Positions 7,501-16,175 are shown, counted from the first letter of the stretch. The stretch is 64,000 nucleotides of DNA from Winslowiella iniecta (GCF_001267535.1 NZ_JRXE01000006.1:62001-126000); one strand, 5' to 3'. The notes: a model not told the origin generated them from the sequence alone. Made by a program: numbers and translations.

Positions 7501-10087
7501 CAGGAATACGCTCAAAGCTGCTGTCGGCAAAAGATTTGGCTTTGATATTGAAGGCGTTATCCAGCCTGGCCAGCGTCAGCAGGCGGATAAACTGATCGTC
7601 CTCGCGTGGCTTATCGGCGAAGCGGATCGGCTGCTCAGTCATATCAATAAAGGTTCGCACCGCAATGGTGCCGTAGGAGTGCCCGGCACCTTCTGCGCGC
7701 TCTTTAAACAGACCCAGCAATGGCACTTCAGACTCACCTTTGATCTTCAGCGCGCTCTGATGCCAGTCCACCGCCATCTGGGCGATAGTCGCAAAGCTGG
7801 CGCCGCCGACCGGCGTTTTAATATTCGGGAAGTATTTCTTCAGCACCGCATCGTCGGTATCGAGGAAGTTTGGCTCGAAGAACTCACCACAGCTATAGCT
7901 TTCCACGGTACACAGACCAACTTTACCCATGGTTTTCATCAGCGCTTTTTCCGCTGCTTTGGCATAGCGCTTAAATGCCTTATTGCCTTCTTCGCCTTCG
8001 CCGTATTTCTCTTCAGCGCGCATCTGAACGCCCAGCGGATAAATCGCTGATGCGCCAAAGCCAAGCGTCGCGGCAATATGGTGTGATGAAATGCTCTGGC
8101 CGCTTTCAACCACCAGCGAGACATCAAGACGCAGACCTTCCTGCACTAAGCGCTGGTTGATGGCGGAGACCACCAGCAGCATTGGCATCGCGGCGCGGGT
8201 AGAGGAGATATGACGGTCAGTAATCACCGCGATACCGCCCTGGGCACGCGCAAACTCGACCACTTGCTGCGCCAGATCGTCGATGGCGTTTTCCAGCGCG
8301 CGGGCATTGTCCTGACGGCTTTGCGCGTCAGTGCCGATGATTGGCTGGTACAACATTTCAAAACGCGCATAAGGCGCGACTTTCTGCTCGCGTAATTGCA
8401 GCATATCCAGATGGGTCAGGATCGGCGTCGGTACGATAATCTGCTGTCCCTTGCTGCGTCCCAGATGCGGCTTGGCACCCAGCGCCACGCGCAAGGTCAT
8501 ACCGTCAGCTTCACGGATGGAGTCCAGCGGTGGGTTGGTTACCTGGGCAAAGCGTTGGGAGAAGTAGTGCGCCATGCCGCCTTCATGATCGGATAACCCG
8601 TTGATCGCGTTGCCATAGCCCATAGCTGAAATCTTTTCAGCGCCGGTAGACAACATCGGGTCCATCATAAATTTGAAGCTTTCCTGGTTGTAGTAGTAAG
8701 CCACAAAACGTTGGTAAGCTTTCAGATCGCCGCTGTAGCGCAGTGGCGAGCCCTGTTGCTCGGCAGGTACTACGGGCAAATCGCCTAAGGTTACGCGCGC
8801 TTGCTCCAGCAGTGCCGGGTAATCTTTTTCCGCCGCCAGTTTTTCCAGTGCTTCCAGCGTGGTGTAGCTGCGTTTTTCACTGTGATCGTAATACAGCATG
8901 CCGCCAGCTTCGATACGACCACGGCGTAATACGCTCTCCGGCGGGAAGGCGATCTGACCTGCTTCGGACATCGCGCCGATATACTCAGCCGTTTCCACTG
9001 AGCGCAGCGGACGCAGACCGAGGCGGTCAAGACGTGCGCCGATGATGTCACCATTACCGAAAATCAGCGCCGCCGGGCCATCGTTTTTCTCTTCATATAA
9101 AGAGAAGTATTCCAGCATGGCGCGCACATTGTCAGACAGCGAGTCGTCGTTCTCCCACGCTGGTGGCATCATGGATACCACGGCATTGATCAGGTCGAGA
9201 TTATCTTCCATCAGACGGCTGTGAATACTCTGATCGAGGCGCGAACTGTCAGACTGCCCCTTTGGACGGACGATTTTCTTACCACGCGCCAGTGCCAGTG
9301 CGGCTTCGGCAATACGGTTTTTACGGTCGGTATTCAGCTCACCGTTGTGCGCCATCAGACGGAACGGCTGCGCCATGGTGGTGTGCGGATCGGTGTTGGT
9401 CGAAAAACGCGTATGGAAGAACAGACCGCGCACCTGGTGATCGCTATCGGTCAGATCCTTAAAGTAAGGGATGACTTCATTAGAGTTCAGACGCGCTTTC
9501 AGAACCTGCGTGCGCGAAGAGAGCGACAGCGGATACAGACCGCCAAATTCGCTTTCGGTAAAGGCGCGCGACTCGATATCCAGCAGTGCGCGGTAGATGC
9601 GCTGTTCGAAACCATTCTGATCATCGACATCCTGCGGGGCAGCAAACACCCACTGAACGATCGGTAACTGAAACTGGATTGCAGCAGGACGCAGCACGCT
9701 GGCATCCAGTGGCAGATCACGTTTGACGATTATCGGGAAGCCATACACGGCGAAGGTTTCTTCCACCAGGCGCTCGGCATTGGCACGTAACGCCGGATCT
9801 TTCGGCACAAAGAAGTTACCCACGCCGAAACGGCCGAACTCCAGCGGCTGGCCGGTAATTTTTCTAAAAAAGTGCAACGAGATATCGACGTTAACACCTG
9901 CGCCGTCACCTACGCCTTCAGCAGACATGCCGCCGCGGTGAGGTACGGTGCAAAGCGCACTGTGCGCCATTTGCAGTATCTCATGGGTTTGCTCGCCGTC
10001 CTTACGTGTAATAAAACCCACGCCACAGCTATCACTTTCTTTTGATGGATCATACAAGCCATAGGGATACGGGGTTTGATTGGACAT
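4556..10087 (-). CDS. Oversized glutamate synthase large chain (GltB-like, 1843 aa)
   Basis: Glutamine-dependent glutamate synthase: an N-terminal class II amidotransferase releases ammonia from glutamine, which is channelled to an FMN site that makes glutamate from 2-oxoglutarate. Cys21 in DSCGVGFI is the expected nucleophile exposed after removal of a 20-residue propeptide. Then come the HNGE motif of the amidotransferase, the central and FMN domains (GGTGAASVTSLKYTG near 1195), Cys1267/1273/1277 as probable 3Fe-4S ligands, and the glycine-rich beta-helix (about 1475-1580). E. coli GltB is about 1486 residues. This protein has roughly 190 extra C-terminal residues (after about 1650) plus added length upstream of the FMN domain. 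The ribosome site AAGGAGG precedes ATG 10087. It stands where E. coli has gltBD, but gltD is missing and a diflavin reductase gene follows. The family is certain, the electron donor is inferred. Confidence 0.93.
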   Translation of the reverse strand: MSNQTPYPYGLYDPSKESDSCGVGFITRKDGEQTHEILQMAHSALCTVPHRGGMSAEGVGDGAGVNVDISLHFFRKITGQPLEFGRFGVGNFFVPKDPALRANAERLVEETFAVYGFPIIVKRDLPLDASVLRPAAIQFQLPIVQWVFAAPQDVDDQNGFEQRIYRALLDIESRAFTESEFGGLYPLSLSSRTQVLKARLNSNEVIPYFKDLTDSDHQVRGLFFHTRFSTNTDPHTTMAQPFRLMAHNGELNTDRKNRIAEAALALARGKKIVRPKGQSDSSRLDQSIHSRLMEDNLDLINAVVSMMPPAWENDDSLSDNVRAMLEYFSLYEEKNDGPAALIFGNGDIIGARLDRLGLRPLRSVETAEYIGAMSEAGQIAFPPESVLRRGRIEAGGMLYYDHSEKRSYTTLEALEKLAAEKDYPALLEQARVTLGDLPVVPAEQQGSPLRYSGDLKAYQRFVAYYYNQESFKFMMDPMLSTGAEKISAMGYGNAINGLSDHEGGMAHYFSQRFAQVTNPPLDSIREADGMTLRVALGAKPHLGRSKGQQIIVPTPILTHLDMLQLREQKVAPYARFEMLYQPIIGTDAQSRQDNARALENAIDDLAQQVVEFARAQGGIAVITDRHISSTRAAMPMLLVVSAINQRLVQEGLRLDVSLVVESGQSISSHHIAATLGFGASAIYPLGVQMRAEEKYGEGEEGNKAFKRYAKAAEKALMKTMGKVGLCTVESYSCGEFFEPNFLDTDDAVLKKYFPNIKTPVGGASFATIAQMAVDWHQSALKIKGESEVPLLGLFKERAEGAGHSYGTIAVRTFIDMTEQPIRFADKPREDDQFIRLLTLARLDNAFNIKAKSFADSSFERIPDEVIDNFTITPDYRQFSSLMHEERKRRPAALRDILAFPADLTHVDSLAEFSRKLSRYSLINNGFAIRGLVCETHADNAGLFTLRLTDAIEGLKPEAERLAALSTALKNRFAADIAHTEMVAGGLQVSAHGKAADYLARIFTTSPSLPLSEVQPASEITRTFASGAMSHGALVAPAHEAVAHGTNMVGGMSNCGEGGEHYSRHGTIRASRIKQLASGRFGVWAAYLADPMLEELEIKIGQGAKPGEGGQLPSAKVTVEIAAARGGTPGVELVSPPPHHDTYSIEDLAQLIHDCKAARVRVIVKLVSSEGIGTIAVGVAKAGADVINVAGNTGGTGAASVTSLKYTGRVAEIGIAEVHQALCANGLREKVILRCSGAQQTGSDVVKSALLGGDSFEFGTTALMMLKCVMAKNCNVKCPAGLTTNAEAFDGDPRQLAQYFINVAHEVREMLARLGLRSLREARGRSELLHLMDHPREVGKLDLRAMLTVVPEQKIAHPVYLEKDFALDEGWLARLNGSLVAQGAAHIQLGDGITLNNRHKSVGGQLAIDIERMLNHQLDDAQLQTMPAALSDDRGRRYLAPATVTISTSGSAGQSYGVFCNDGMQLTHSGTCNDGVGKGQCGGEIIVRSPGGGSQDTDGNVLIGNFALFGATGGRLFVQGQAGDRFAVRNSGATAVVEGVGDFCCEYMTNGAILNLGTFGKGFGNGMSGGFAYQYDPYGTLAAHAAGDSVLFGSIADDDEMAKVHKQAVLTMLNWHLEATGSERAAWLLEHWETECQHFVFVMPRSLLLYQDSVEILKAKTRKDLLEELSTALASHQVTKFKNAWRNRTTIANGAVPSYGATDTPEMFVLLNNYTVLSTVQQLALSRLPKGTSVEDPAVEKAVRNLLMTEDFALISKLQRHARSAIENYSDEELSCLIAAKRMADYKAALTQRNIRSMDSLATYGWIIYQDARNREVLGRLPDFEELFARAALPELAAAVGKLS

Positions 10088-10551
10088 CGAGGGCCTCCTT
10101 AAATTACTGCTTTGACATTACTTTTATTGTTTCAAACACAGAGCGCCATCGCGTCAGCCTGAGCGGATTCTGTATCATTTTTTTGAGCGCTAACACGCGG
10201 GCGCCGTCACTCCGAACATTTCACTTAGCGAAAGTCTAAAACGTCCATGAGTGGGGGCTTGCTCTCTACTTTCCGGGTCTCTTAGATGGAGATAACTTGC
10301 ATCATGAGGGAGTCTTCTTGCTGCATAGATATGCCGAGACACTGGCCCGTCAGAAATGCATCCAGCGGATTTCCAACTTATCGGGAAAGCGTACAGAGGT
10401 CAAATAGCGTTCTTACTTATGCCTTTTTAAGTCTTTGTGTGTTTATGTTGTTGAAATTTATGAATTTAATGCTTATTTTTATCGGTATCGGGTAAGCTAA
10501 ATTGACCTGAGAAGTGTGAGCTGACTCACTATAGTGCAGACAGCAAATACC

Positions 10552-10568
10552 TGCACCATGCTGGTGCT
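10552..10568. promoter_or_regulatory. NtrC (GlnG)-binding site, near-perfect consensus
   Basis: TGCACCATGCTGGTGCT is a 7-3-7 palindrome that fits the NtrC operator pattern TGCACCA-N3-TGGTGCA; E. coli glnA site 1 differs only in the three-base spacer. It lies 465 bases upstream of the glutamate synthase start, a distance compatible with an enhancer. Binding is inferred from sequence only. Confidence 0.75.
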
Positions 10569-10895
10569 GACGGTAATTACAGCACGATCTGCTGATAAAA
10601 TCCCCTTTGCCGCAGGATGAAACTGTTTTTGCCTGGTGTGCATATTTGAAGTAAATAGCGACCCATCATTAGTAAAATTAATCACGCCAGAACTGATTAA
10701 AATTTCGCTAAAGATGAATGATTATTCGTTTTGATATGGGGAGGCCGGACGACAGAGCAAGGTCATCGTAATAAGAAGCAAAAATTGCGCAGAAAAGCCC
10801 ATTTACACAGGCGGCTCATCAGATTAGGCGCTTGCAAAAATTAGTCAATAGCTTTCCTGGGGTAATTGCATAAAGCCCGCGCCAGGCGTGGCCTT

Positions 10896-10912
10896 TGCAC
10901 CAATTTGGCGCG
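10896..10912. promoter_or_regulatory. NtrC-like binding site, first of a tandem pair
   Basis: TGCACCAATTTGGCGCG matches the left half-site perfectly and the right half-site at five of seven bases. Its centre is 22 bases (two helical turns) from the next site, as expected for cooperative enhancer sites. Confidence 0.6.
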
Positions 10913-10917
10913 AACAA

Positions 10918-10934
10918 TGCACCAGCCCGGTGCG
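10918..10934. promoter_or_regulatory. NtrC-like binding site, second of a tandem pair
   Basis: TGCACCAGCCCGGTGCG matches the left half-site perfectly and five of seven bases of the right half-site. It lies on the same helical face as the site at 10896-10912. It is 90 bases upstream of arcB and 830 bases upstream of the glutamate synthase gene, so which gene it serves is unclear. Confidence 0.6.
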
Positions 10935-11024
10935 AAAATAGCGTCTGCGCCGCCGATCCGGCAGCGCCACGCGATTACTGAAAGTAAGATATGATTGTGC
11001 CTGTTGACCAGGAAGGAAGCTGTT

Positions 11025-13361
11025 ATGAAGCAAATTCGTTTATTGGCGCAGTACTATGTTGATTTGATGGTGAAACTGGGTCTGGTGCGCTTTTCGCTGT
11101 TACTGGCCTCGGCGCTGGTGGTACTGGCGATGGTGGTGCAGATGGCGGTGACCATGCTGCTGCGCGGCCATGTTGAAAGTATTGATGTGGTGCGATCGGT
11201 GTTCTTCGGTCTGTTGATCACTCCGTGGGCGGTCTATTTCCTTTCGGTGGTGGTTGAACAGCTTGAGGAGTCACGCCAGCGCCTGGCGCGTCTGGTGGAT
11301 AAACTGGAGGAAATGCGTCATCGCGATCTTCAGCTTAATCAGCAGATGAAAGAGAACATCAGTCAGCTGAATCAGGAAATTGCCGACCGTATTAAAGCGG
11401 AAGAAGCGCGTCTGCAAGTGATGGTTAAGCTGAAAGAGGAGATGGCGCGGCGCGAACAGGCGCAAATCGAGCTGGAGCAGCAATCCTCTTTTCTGCGCTC
11501 GTTTCTTGATGCCTCTCCTGACCTGGTGTTCTACCGCAATATCGATCAGCAATTCTCCGGCTGTAACCGTGCGATGGAGCTGCTTACCGGTAAAAGCGAG
11601 AAGCAGCTGATTGGCCTGACGCCAAAAGATGTGTATGACGACGAAGCTTCCACGAAAGTGCTGGAAACTGATGAGAAAGTCTTCCGTCATAACGTCTCGC
11701 TGACCTACGAACAGTGGCTGCAATATCCTGATGGGCGTAAAGCCTGTTTTGAAATTCGTAAAGTGCCGTATTACGACCGGGTCGGTAAACGCAGCGGGCT
11801 GATGGGCTTTGGACGCGATATAACCGAACGGAAGCGCTATCAGGACGCGTTAGAGAATGCCAGCCGGGAGAAGACCACTTTTATCTCGACCATCAGCCAC
11901 GAGCTGCGTACGCCGCTTAATGGCATCGTCGGTCTGAGCCGTATCCTGCTGGATACCGATCTGAATCAGGAGCAGCTGAAATACCTGAAAACCATCCATG
12001 TTTCCGCTATCACCCTCGGCAATATTTTTAACGATGTGATTGAGATGGACAAAATCGAGCGACGCAAAGTACAGCTGGATAATCAACCGCTTGATTTCAC
12101 GGGTTTCCTTGCCGACCTGGAAAATTTGTCCGGGTTGTTAGCGCAGCCAAAAGGGCTGAAGTTTGTTATGGCTCCGCAACTGCCGCTGCCGCATAAAATT
12201 ATTGCCGACGGTACACGTTTGCGGCAGATCCTGTGGAATCTGATTGGCAACGCGGTGAAGTTTACCCAACAGGGCGAGATTGTGGTGCGGGTGCAGTATC
12301 ACGACGATGAGCGCCTGCGTTTTGAGGTGCAGGATTCCGGGATGGGCATCCCGCAGGACGAGCAGGATAAAATTTTTGCCATGTATTATCAGGTGAAGGA
12401 TCAGCACGGCGGCAAGCCTGCGACCGGCACCGGTATCGGGCTGGCGGTATCGCGTCGGCTGGCGCAGAGCATGGGCGGCGATATTACGGTGCACAGTGCG
12501 CCGGGGCAGGGTTCCTGTTTCAGTATGGAGATTAATGCGCCGCGGGTCGCCGAAGAGGTCGAAGACGAGCAGCCTGAAGATGAAATGCCGCTGCCGGCGC
12601 TGCATGTGCTGCTGGTTGAGGATATTGAGCTGAATGTGGTGGTGGCGCGTTCCGTGCTGGAGAAACTGGGTAACAGCGTCGAAGTGGCGATGACCGGCAG
12701 CGAAGCACTGGAGATGTTCCAGCCGGAAGAGTTTGATCTGGTGCTGCTGGATATTCAGCTGCCTGATATGACCGGTCTGGACGTGGCGCGTAAAATTCAT
12801 CAGCGTTTTGCCGGCCAACATCTGCCGCCGCTGGTGGCGCTGACTGCCAACGTACTGAAAGACAAGCGCGAATACCTTGATGCCGGCATGGACGAGGTGC
12901 TGAGTAAGCCATTAGCGGTACCGGCACTGACCGCAATGATCAAGAAATTCTGGGATTGTCAGCAAGCAGACGAGGTAGTGGAAAGCATCATCGTCGATGA
13001 TGAGAAACTGGCATTACTGGATGTACCGATGCTGGAGCAGTATATCGAGCTGGTGGGGCCATCACTGATTCATCAAAGCCTGGCGATGTTTGAACAGATG
13101 ATGCCGGGTTATCTGGCAGTGCTTGACTCCAATATGATGGCGCGTGACCAGAAGGGCATCGCCGAAGAGGGGCACAAAATCAAAGGTGCTGCCGGTTCGG
13201 TAGGTTTACAGCATTTGCAGCAGGTGGCGAAACAGATTCAAAGCCCGGAGTTGCCCGCCTGGTGGGATAACGTGCAGGAATGGATTGATGAGCTGAAACA
13301 GGAGTGGCAGCACGACGTCAATGTGTTGCGCGAATGGGTTCAGAACGCTGAAAAAAAATGA
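11025..13361 (+). CDS. arcB: Aerobic respiration control sensor histidine kinase/phosphatase ArcB
   Basis: Tripartite membrane sensor of the Arc system. It reads quinone redox state and phosphorylates ArcA. 778 residues, the same length as E. coli ArcB, starting MKQIRLLAQYY after the ribosome site AAGGAAG; an upstream in-frame ATG at 10995 is not supported. Visible order: two membrane helices (about 23-77), coiled coil, PAS domain (FLDASPDLVFYRN), histidine kinase with ISHELRTPLNG (His near 292), ATPase domain with GTGIGLAVSRRLA, receiver domain with LLDIQLPDMTG (Asp near 576) and a C-terminal Hpt domain with EEGHKIKGAAGSVG (His near 717). In E. coli yhcC precedes it; here a long spacer does. 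Its 3' end overlaps the terminator of the antisense small RNA arcZ. Confidence 0.98.
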   Translation: MKQIRLLAQYYVDLMVKLGLVRFSLLLASALVVLAMVVQMAVTMLLRGHVESIDVVRSVFFGLLITPWAVYFLSVVVEQLEESRQRLARLVDKLEEMRHRDLQLNQQMKENISQLNQEIADRIKAEEARLQVMVKLKEEMARREQAQIELEQQSSFLRSFLDASPDLVFYRNIDQQFSGCNRAMELLTGKSEKQLIGLTPKDVYDDEASTKVLETDEKVFRHNVSLTYEQWLQYPDGRKACFEIRKVPYYDRVGKRSGLMGFGRDITERKRYQDALENASREKTTFISTISHELRTPLNGIVGLSRILLDTDLNQEQLKYLKTIHVSAITLGNIFNDVIEMDKIERRKVQLDNQPLDFTGFLADLENLSGLLAQPKGLKFVMAPQLPLPHKIIADGTRLRQILWNLIGNAVKFTQQGEIVVRVQYHDDERLRFEVQDSGMGIPQDEQDKIFAMYYQVKDQHGGKPATGTGIGLAVSRRLAQSMGGDITVHSAPGQGSCFSMEINAPRVAEEVEDEQPEDEMPLPALHVLLVEDIELNVVVARSVLEKLGNSVEVAMTGSEALEMFQPEEFDLVLLDIQLPDMTGLDVARKIHQRFAGQHLPPLVALTANVLKDKREYLDAGMDEVLSKPLAVPALTAMIKKFWDCQQADEVVESIIVDDEKLALLDVPMLEQYIELVGPSLIHQSLAMFEQMMPGYLAVLDSNMMARDQKGIAEEGHKIKGAAGSVGLQHLQQVAKQIQSPELPAWWDNVQEWIDELKQEWQHDVNVLREWVQNAEKK

Positions 13362-13465
13362 CCCCGACCGAGGCCGGGGTGCGCGAATACTGCGCCAACA
13401 CCAGGGAAACTCTTGCCTCGGCTATTCTGATAGGAATAATTTCATGCCCAGGCGCGGTATTGGAT
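13351..13465 (-). ncRNA. arcZ: Hfq-dependent small RNA ArcZ
   Basis: The minus strand carries the strongly conserved 3' half of ArcZ, from CCCTGGTGTTGGCGCAGTAT (first base at 13406) through TCGCGCACC. A GC-rich terminator hairpin (13361-13380) and a run of eight T (13358-13351) follow. In E. coli ArcZ activates rpoS translation and represses many mRNAs; it lies opposite and just past arcB, as here. The 5' end is estimated from the E. coli length and a possible -35/-10 pair (TTGCTA/TATCCA, 17 bases apart); the 5' half is poorly conserved. The terminator overlaps the last codons of arcB on the other strand. Confidence 0.93.
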
Positions 13466-13594
13466 AAAACGCTCAAGTCACCTTAGCAAATCTCACAAGA
13501 CTTGTAGGAAGATTCATTAAGATGTGTGATATGGAACAGCGTTTCCACACAGAAAACATTAATTTGCTGACACAGTCAAGTAAGGAATTAATTT

Positions 13595-14248
13595 ATGAAG
13601 TGTATTGGCGTAATTTTAAGCGGTTGTGGTGTTTTTGATGGCAGTGAGATTTACGAAACCGTTTTAACCTTACTGGCCATTGAGCGGGCGGGAGCGAAGG
13701 CGATTTGCTTTGCGCCGGATAAACCGCAACTTCATGTTATTAATCACATTACTGGCGAAGAAATGCCGGAGTCACGTAACGTGTTAGTGGAATCTGCCCG
13801 AATTGTCAGAGGTAAAGTTTTACCTATTAATCAGGCTGATTCCGTTCAGCTTGATGCACTGATCTTACCAGGTGGTTTTGGTGTGGCAAAAAACTTGAGT
13901 CGCTTCGCTGACGCCGGTGCGGACTGTGTCATTGATACAGATCTGCAAAAGCTTACCCAGGAAATTTATAAGCAAAGCAAACCAATTGGTTTCATCTGTA
14001 TTGCACCGGCTATCCTGCCTTTACTGATCGATGCACCGATACGCATCACCATTGGAACCGATTCCATGTACGCGGAAGTGATTGAAGCAATGGGAGGAAT
14101 TCACGTCCCTTGTCCGGTGGATGACATTGTTGTCGACGAAGAACATAAAATTGTCACCACTCCGGCAACCATGCTGGCCGGCTCAATTGATGACGCTGCC
14201 AGCGGAATCGATAAGCTGGTCAAACGCGTGGTGGAAATGATTGCATGA
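13595..14248 (+). CDS. elbB: ElbB, DJ-1/PfpI-family glyoxalase-like isoprenoid biosynthesis protein
   Basis: 217 residues, the same length as E. coli ElbB, with the conserved start [15 protein letters not shown] and the nucleophile-elbow Cys in [10 protein letters not shown] near residue 132. The family has a class I amidotransferase-like fold. E. coli ElbB was linked to isoprenoid synthesis and has weak glyoxalase activity; its physiological role is unsettled. The stop overlaps the mtgA start by four bases (ATGA), so the two are translationally coupled. Confidence 0.95.
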   Translation: MKCIGVILSGCGVFDGSEIYETVLTLLAIERAGAKAICFAPDKPQLHVINHITGEEMPESRNVLVESARIVRGKVLPINQADSVQLDALILPGGFGVAKNLSRFADAGADCVIDTDLQKLTQEIYKQSKPIGFICIAPAILPLLIDAPIRITIGTDSMYAEVIEAMGGIHVPCPVDDIVVDEEHKIVTTPATMLAGSIDDAASGIDKLVKRVVEMIA

Positions 14249-14970
14249 AAAAGCGTCGGGGAAGCTGGTTACAACGACTGAAAAGTTGGCTGTTACGCGC
14301 GGTGCTGGCAGTGGCCGCAATATGGATTGCGGGCATCCTGCTGTTTGCTTTTCTGCCGGTGCCTTTTTCGGCGGTAATGGTGGAACGGCAGCTCGGTGCC
14401 TGGCTACAGGGCGATTTTGCTTATGTTGCGCACGCCGACTGGGTGGGCATGGATGAGATCTCGCCGTGGATGCCGCTGGCGGTGATGGCTGCTGAGGATC
14501 AAAAATTTCCGACCCACTGGGGATTTGATATGAACGCGATTGCCTCGGCGCTCGATCATAATGAGCGCTCGACCCGCATCCGTGGTGCTTCAACCCTGAG
14601 TCAGCAAACTGCCAAGAATATGTTTCTCTGGGACGGGCGCAGCTGGCTGCGTAAAGGGCTTGAGGCCGGGCTGACGCTGGGAATTGAGGTGGTCTGGACC
14701 AAGCGCCGCATTTTGACGGTCTATCTTAACGTGGCGGAGTTTGGCGAGGGTATTTTTGGCGTGGAAGCTGCTTCACAGCGCTACTTCCATAAACCGGCCA
14801 GTCGCCTGACGCAATCCGAGGCAGCGCTGTTGGCGGCGGTACTGCCCAGCCCGCGGCGTTATAAGGCGGATGCACCCTCTGGCTACGTGCAGCAGCGGCA
14901 GCAGTGGATTTTGCGCCAGATGCGACAGCTGGGCGGGGAAGGGTTCCTGCAAGAGCATAACCTGAATTAA
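14245..14970 (+). CDS. mtgA: Monofunctional peptidoglycan glycosyltransferase MtgA
   Basis: 241 residues: one N-terminal membrane anchor (about 19-39) and a family GT51 domain facing the periplasm. It polymerises lipid II into glycan strands. The catalytic Glu84 lies in [30 protein letters not shown] and [15 protein letters not shown] are further GT51 motifs. There is no transpeptidase domain, as expected. It overlaps elbB by four bases. E. coli has yrbL after this gene, which is absent here. Confidence 0.97.
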   Translation: MKKRRGSWLQRLKSWLLRAVLAVAAIWIAGILLFAFLPVPFSAVMVERQLGAWLQGDFAYVAHADWVGMDEISPWMPLAVMAAEDQKFPTHWGFDMNAIASALDHNERSTRIRGASTLSQQTAKNMFLWDGRSWLRKGLEAGLTLGIEVVWTKRRILTVYLNVAEFGEGIFGVEAASQRYFHKPASRLTQSEAALLAAVLPSPRRYKADAPSGYVQQRQQWILRQMRQLGGEGFLQEHNLN

Positions 14971-15008
14971 GGATGCGAGTAGGGGAAGCCTTTATGAGGG
15001 TGCTAACC

Positions 15009-15042
15009 CCCGTAGGGGCGGCGAGAACGCCGCCCCTACGGG
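15009..15042. repeat. GC-rich palindrome (15-bp perfect stem), possible mtgA/npr convergent terminator
   Basis: CCCGTAGGGGCGGCG and its exact complement flank an AGAA loop. It lies between the convergent ends of mtgA and npr. Its GTAGGGG-CGGCG core resembles the ends of the dispersed elements at 44486-44568 and 62847-62904, so it is probably a member of that repeat family. It lacks a T-run on either strand. Confidence 0.8.
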
Positions 15043-15051
15043 TTTCGAAGG

Positions 15052-15324
15052 TTAATCTTCGTCGAAACCGGCGTTAAACAGATCGATTACCGCTGATAAC
15101 GCTTGTTCTTCCTCGGGGCCGCTGGCTTCAATTTCGATATGACCGCCTTTAGCCGAATCGAGCATCAGCAGCGCAATCACGCTGCTGGCCTCAGCTTCGG
15201 TTCCGGCTTCATTACGCAGCAGTACTTCTGCATCAAAACTCTGTACCAGCTCAAACAGCTTCATCGCCGGTCGTGCATGCATGCCCAGTTTGTTCTGAAT
15301 TTCCACGGTTTGCTTTACGGTCAT
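15052..15324 (-). CDS. ptsO: Nitrogen-PTS phosphocarrier protein NPr
   Basis: 90-residue HPr-like protein. It passes phosphate from EI-Ntr (PtsP) to EIIA-Ntr (PtsN). The phosphorylated residue His16 lies in [15 protein letters not shown] serine sits in [13 protein letters not shown], in the position of the HPr regulatory serine. It is the last gene of the rpoN operon and overlaps rapZ by four bases (ATGA). Also known as npr. Confidence 0.97.
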   Translation of the reverse strand: MTVKQTVEIQNKLGMHARPAMKLFELVQSFDAEVLLRNEAGTEAEASSVIALLMLDSAKGGHIEIEASGPEEEQALSAVIDLFNAGFDED

Positions 15325-16175
15325 GATTTACGTTTTTCCAGCGTACGATGGCGGGACTGCACGTTTTTACCGCGTGAGCGGAAGTAATCTGCCAGCTGCT
15401 CAGCAATATACACCGAGCGATGTTTACCCCCGGTACAGCCAATCGCCACCGTCAGATAGCTGCGGTTATTGGTTTCCAGCATTGGCAACCATAACTCAAG
15501 GTAGCTACGGGTCTGATAGATAAAGTTATGCACTTCAGTATGACGATCGAGGAACGCCGCAACCGGGCGATCCAGACCGGTCATCGGACGCAGTTTCGGA
15601 TCCCAGTGCGGGTTCGGCAGAAAACGGACGTCAAACACATAATCGGCATCGATCGGAATACCGTGTTTGAAGCCAAAAGATTCAAACACCATGGTCAGCT
15701 CACGCTCGCGTTTGCCCAGCAGACGGGTACGCAGCATTTCCGCCAGCTCGTGCACTGACATTTCCGAGGTGTCGATAATCAGATCGGCACGGGAGCGCAA
15801 CGGCTCCAGCAGGTCACTCTCTTCATCAATGGCACTCTCCAGCGACAGATTCTTGCTGGAAAGCGGATGAAGGCGTCGCGTGTCGCTGTAGCGCCGGATC
15901 AGCGTATTCCGATCGGCGTCAAGAAACAGCAGCTGCGGCGAGAAGCTTTCCGGCAGGCTGGTCAGCGCCTTCTCAAAGATCTCAGGCGACTCTGGCATGT
16001 TGCGCACGTCAATGCTGACCGCCGCAGACATGTTGCGATCGGCCAGTGAGTTCGCTAATTCAGGCAATAACACTACTGGTAGGTTATCGACACAGTAAAA
16101 ACCCATGTCCTCCAGCGCGCGTAGTGCAACAGATTTCCCTGAACCAGAACGACCGCTGACGATCATCAGCACCAT
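15321..16175 (-). CDS. rapZ: RNase adapter protein RapZ
   Basis: 284 residues with a P-loop GRSGSGKS (8-15) and the conserved C-terminal [20 protein letters not shown] that forms the phosphofructokinase-like fold. In E. coli RapZ delivers the small RNA GlmZ to RNase E and so sets glmS expression in response to glucosamine-6-phosphate. It also binds GlmY. Its position between ptsN and npr is the classical one. Confidence 0.97.
   Translation of the reverse strand: MVLMIVSGRSGSGKSVALRALEDMGFYCVDNLPVVLLPELANSLADRNMSAAVSIDVRNMPESPEIFEKALTSLPESFSPQLLFLDADRNTLIRRYSDTRRLHPLSSKNLSLESAIDEESDLLEPLRSRADLIIDTSEMSVHELAEMLRTRLLGKRERELTMVFESFGFKHGIPIDADYVFDVRFLPNPHWDPKLRPMTGLDRPVAAFLDRHTEVHNFIYQTRSYLELWLPMLETNNRSYLTVAIGCTGGKHRSVYIAEQLADYFRSRGKNVQSRHRTLEKRKS

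Larger units (their letters stand above)
10088..11024. other. Long intergenic region between the glutamate synthase gene and arcB
   Basis: 937 bases with no convincing coding frame on either strand. It separates two divergent genes and contains three NtrC-like palindromes (listed separately). In E. coli yhcC lies here, between gltB and arcB; no radical-SAM Cys motif or remnant of it is visible. An inverted repeat GTGAG-N4-CTCAC near 10516-10529 was also seen. No clear sigma-70 promoter for either gene could be fixed by eye. Confidence 0.7.

Noticed and set aside
10255-10280. Possible sigma-54 promoter for the glutamate synthase gene (minus strand, GG-N10-GC near 10262-10274)
   Set aside because: Only the invariant dinucleotides match; the TGGCAC and TTGC elements are absent.
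10788-10802. Second sigma-54-like element on the minus strand below the tandem NtrC sites
   Set aside because: TGGGC-N5-TGCGCA keeps the GG/GC spacing but is a poor match elsewhere and 700 bases from the gene.
12138-12936. Minus-strand frames of 227 and 134 codons opposite arcB
   Set aside because: Antisense shadows of the conserved kinase and receiver domains of ArcB.
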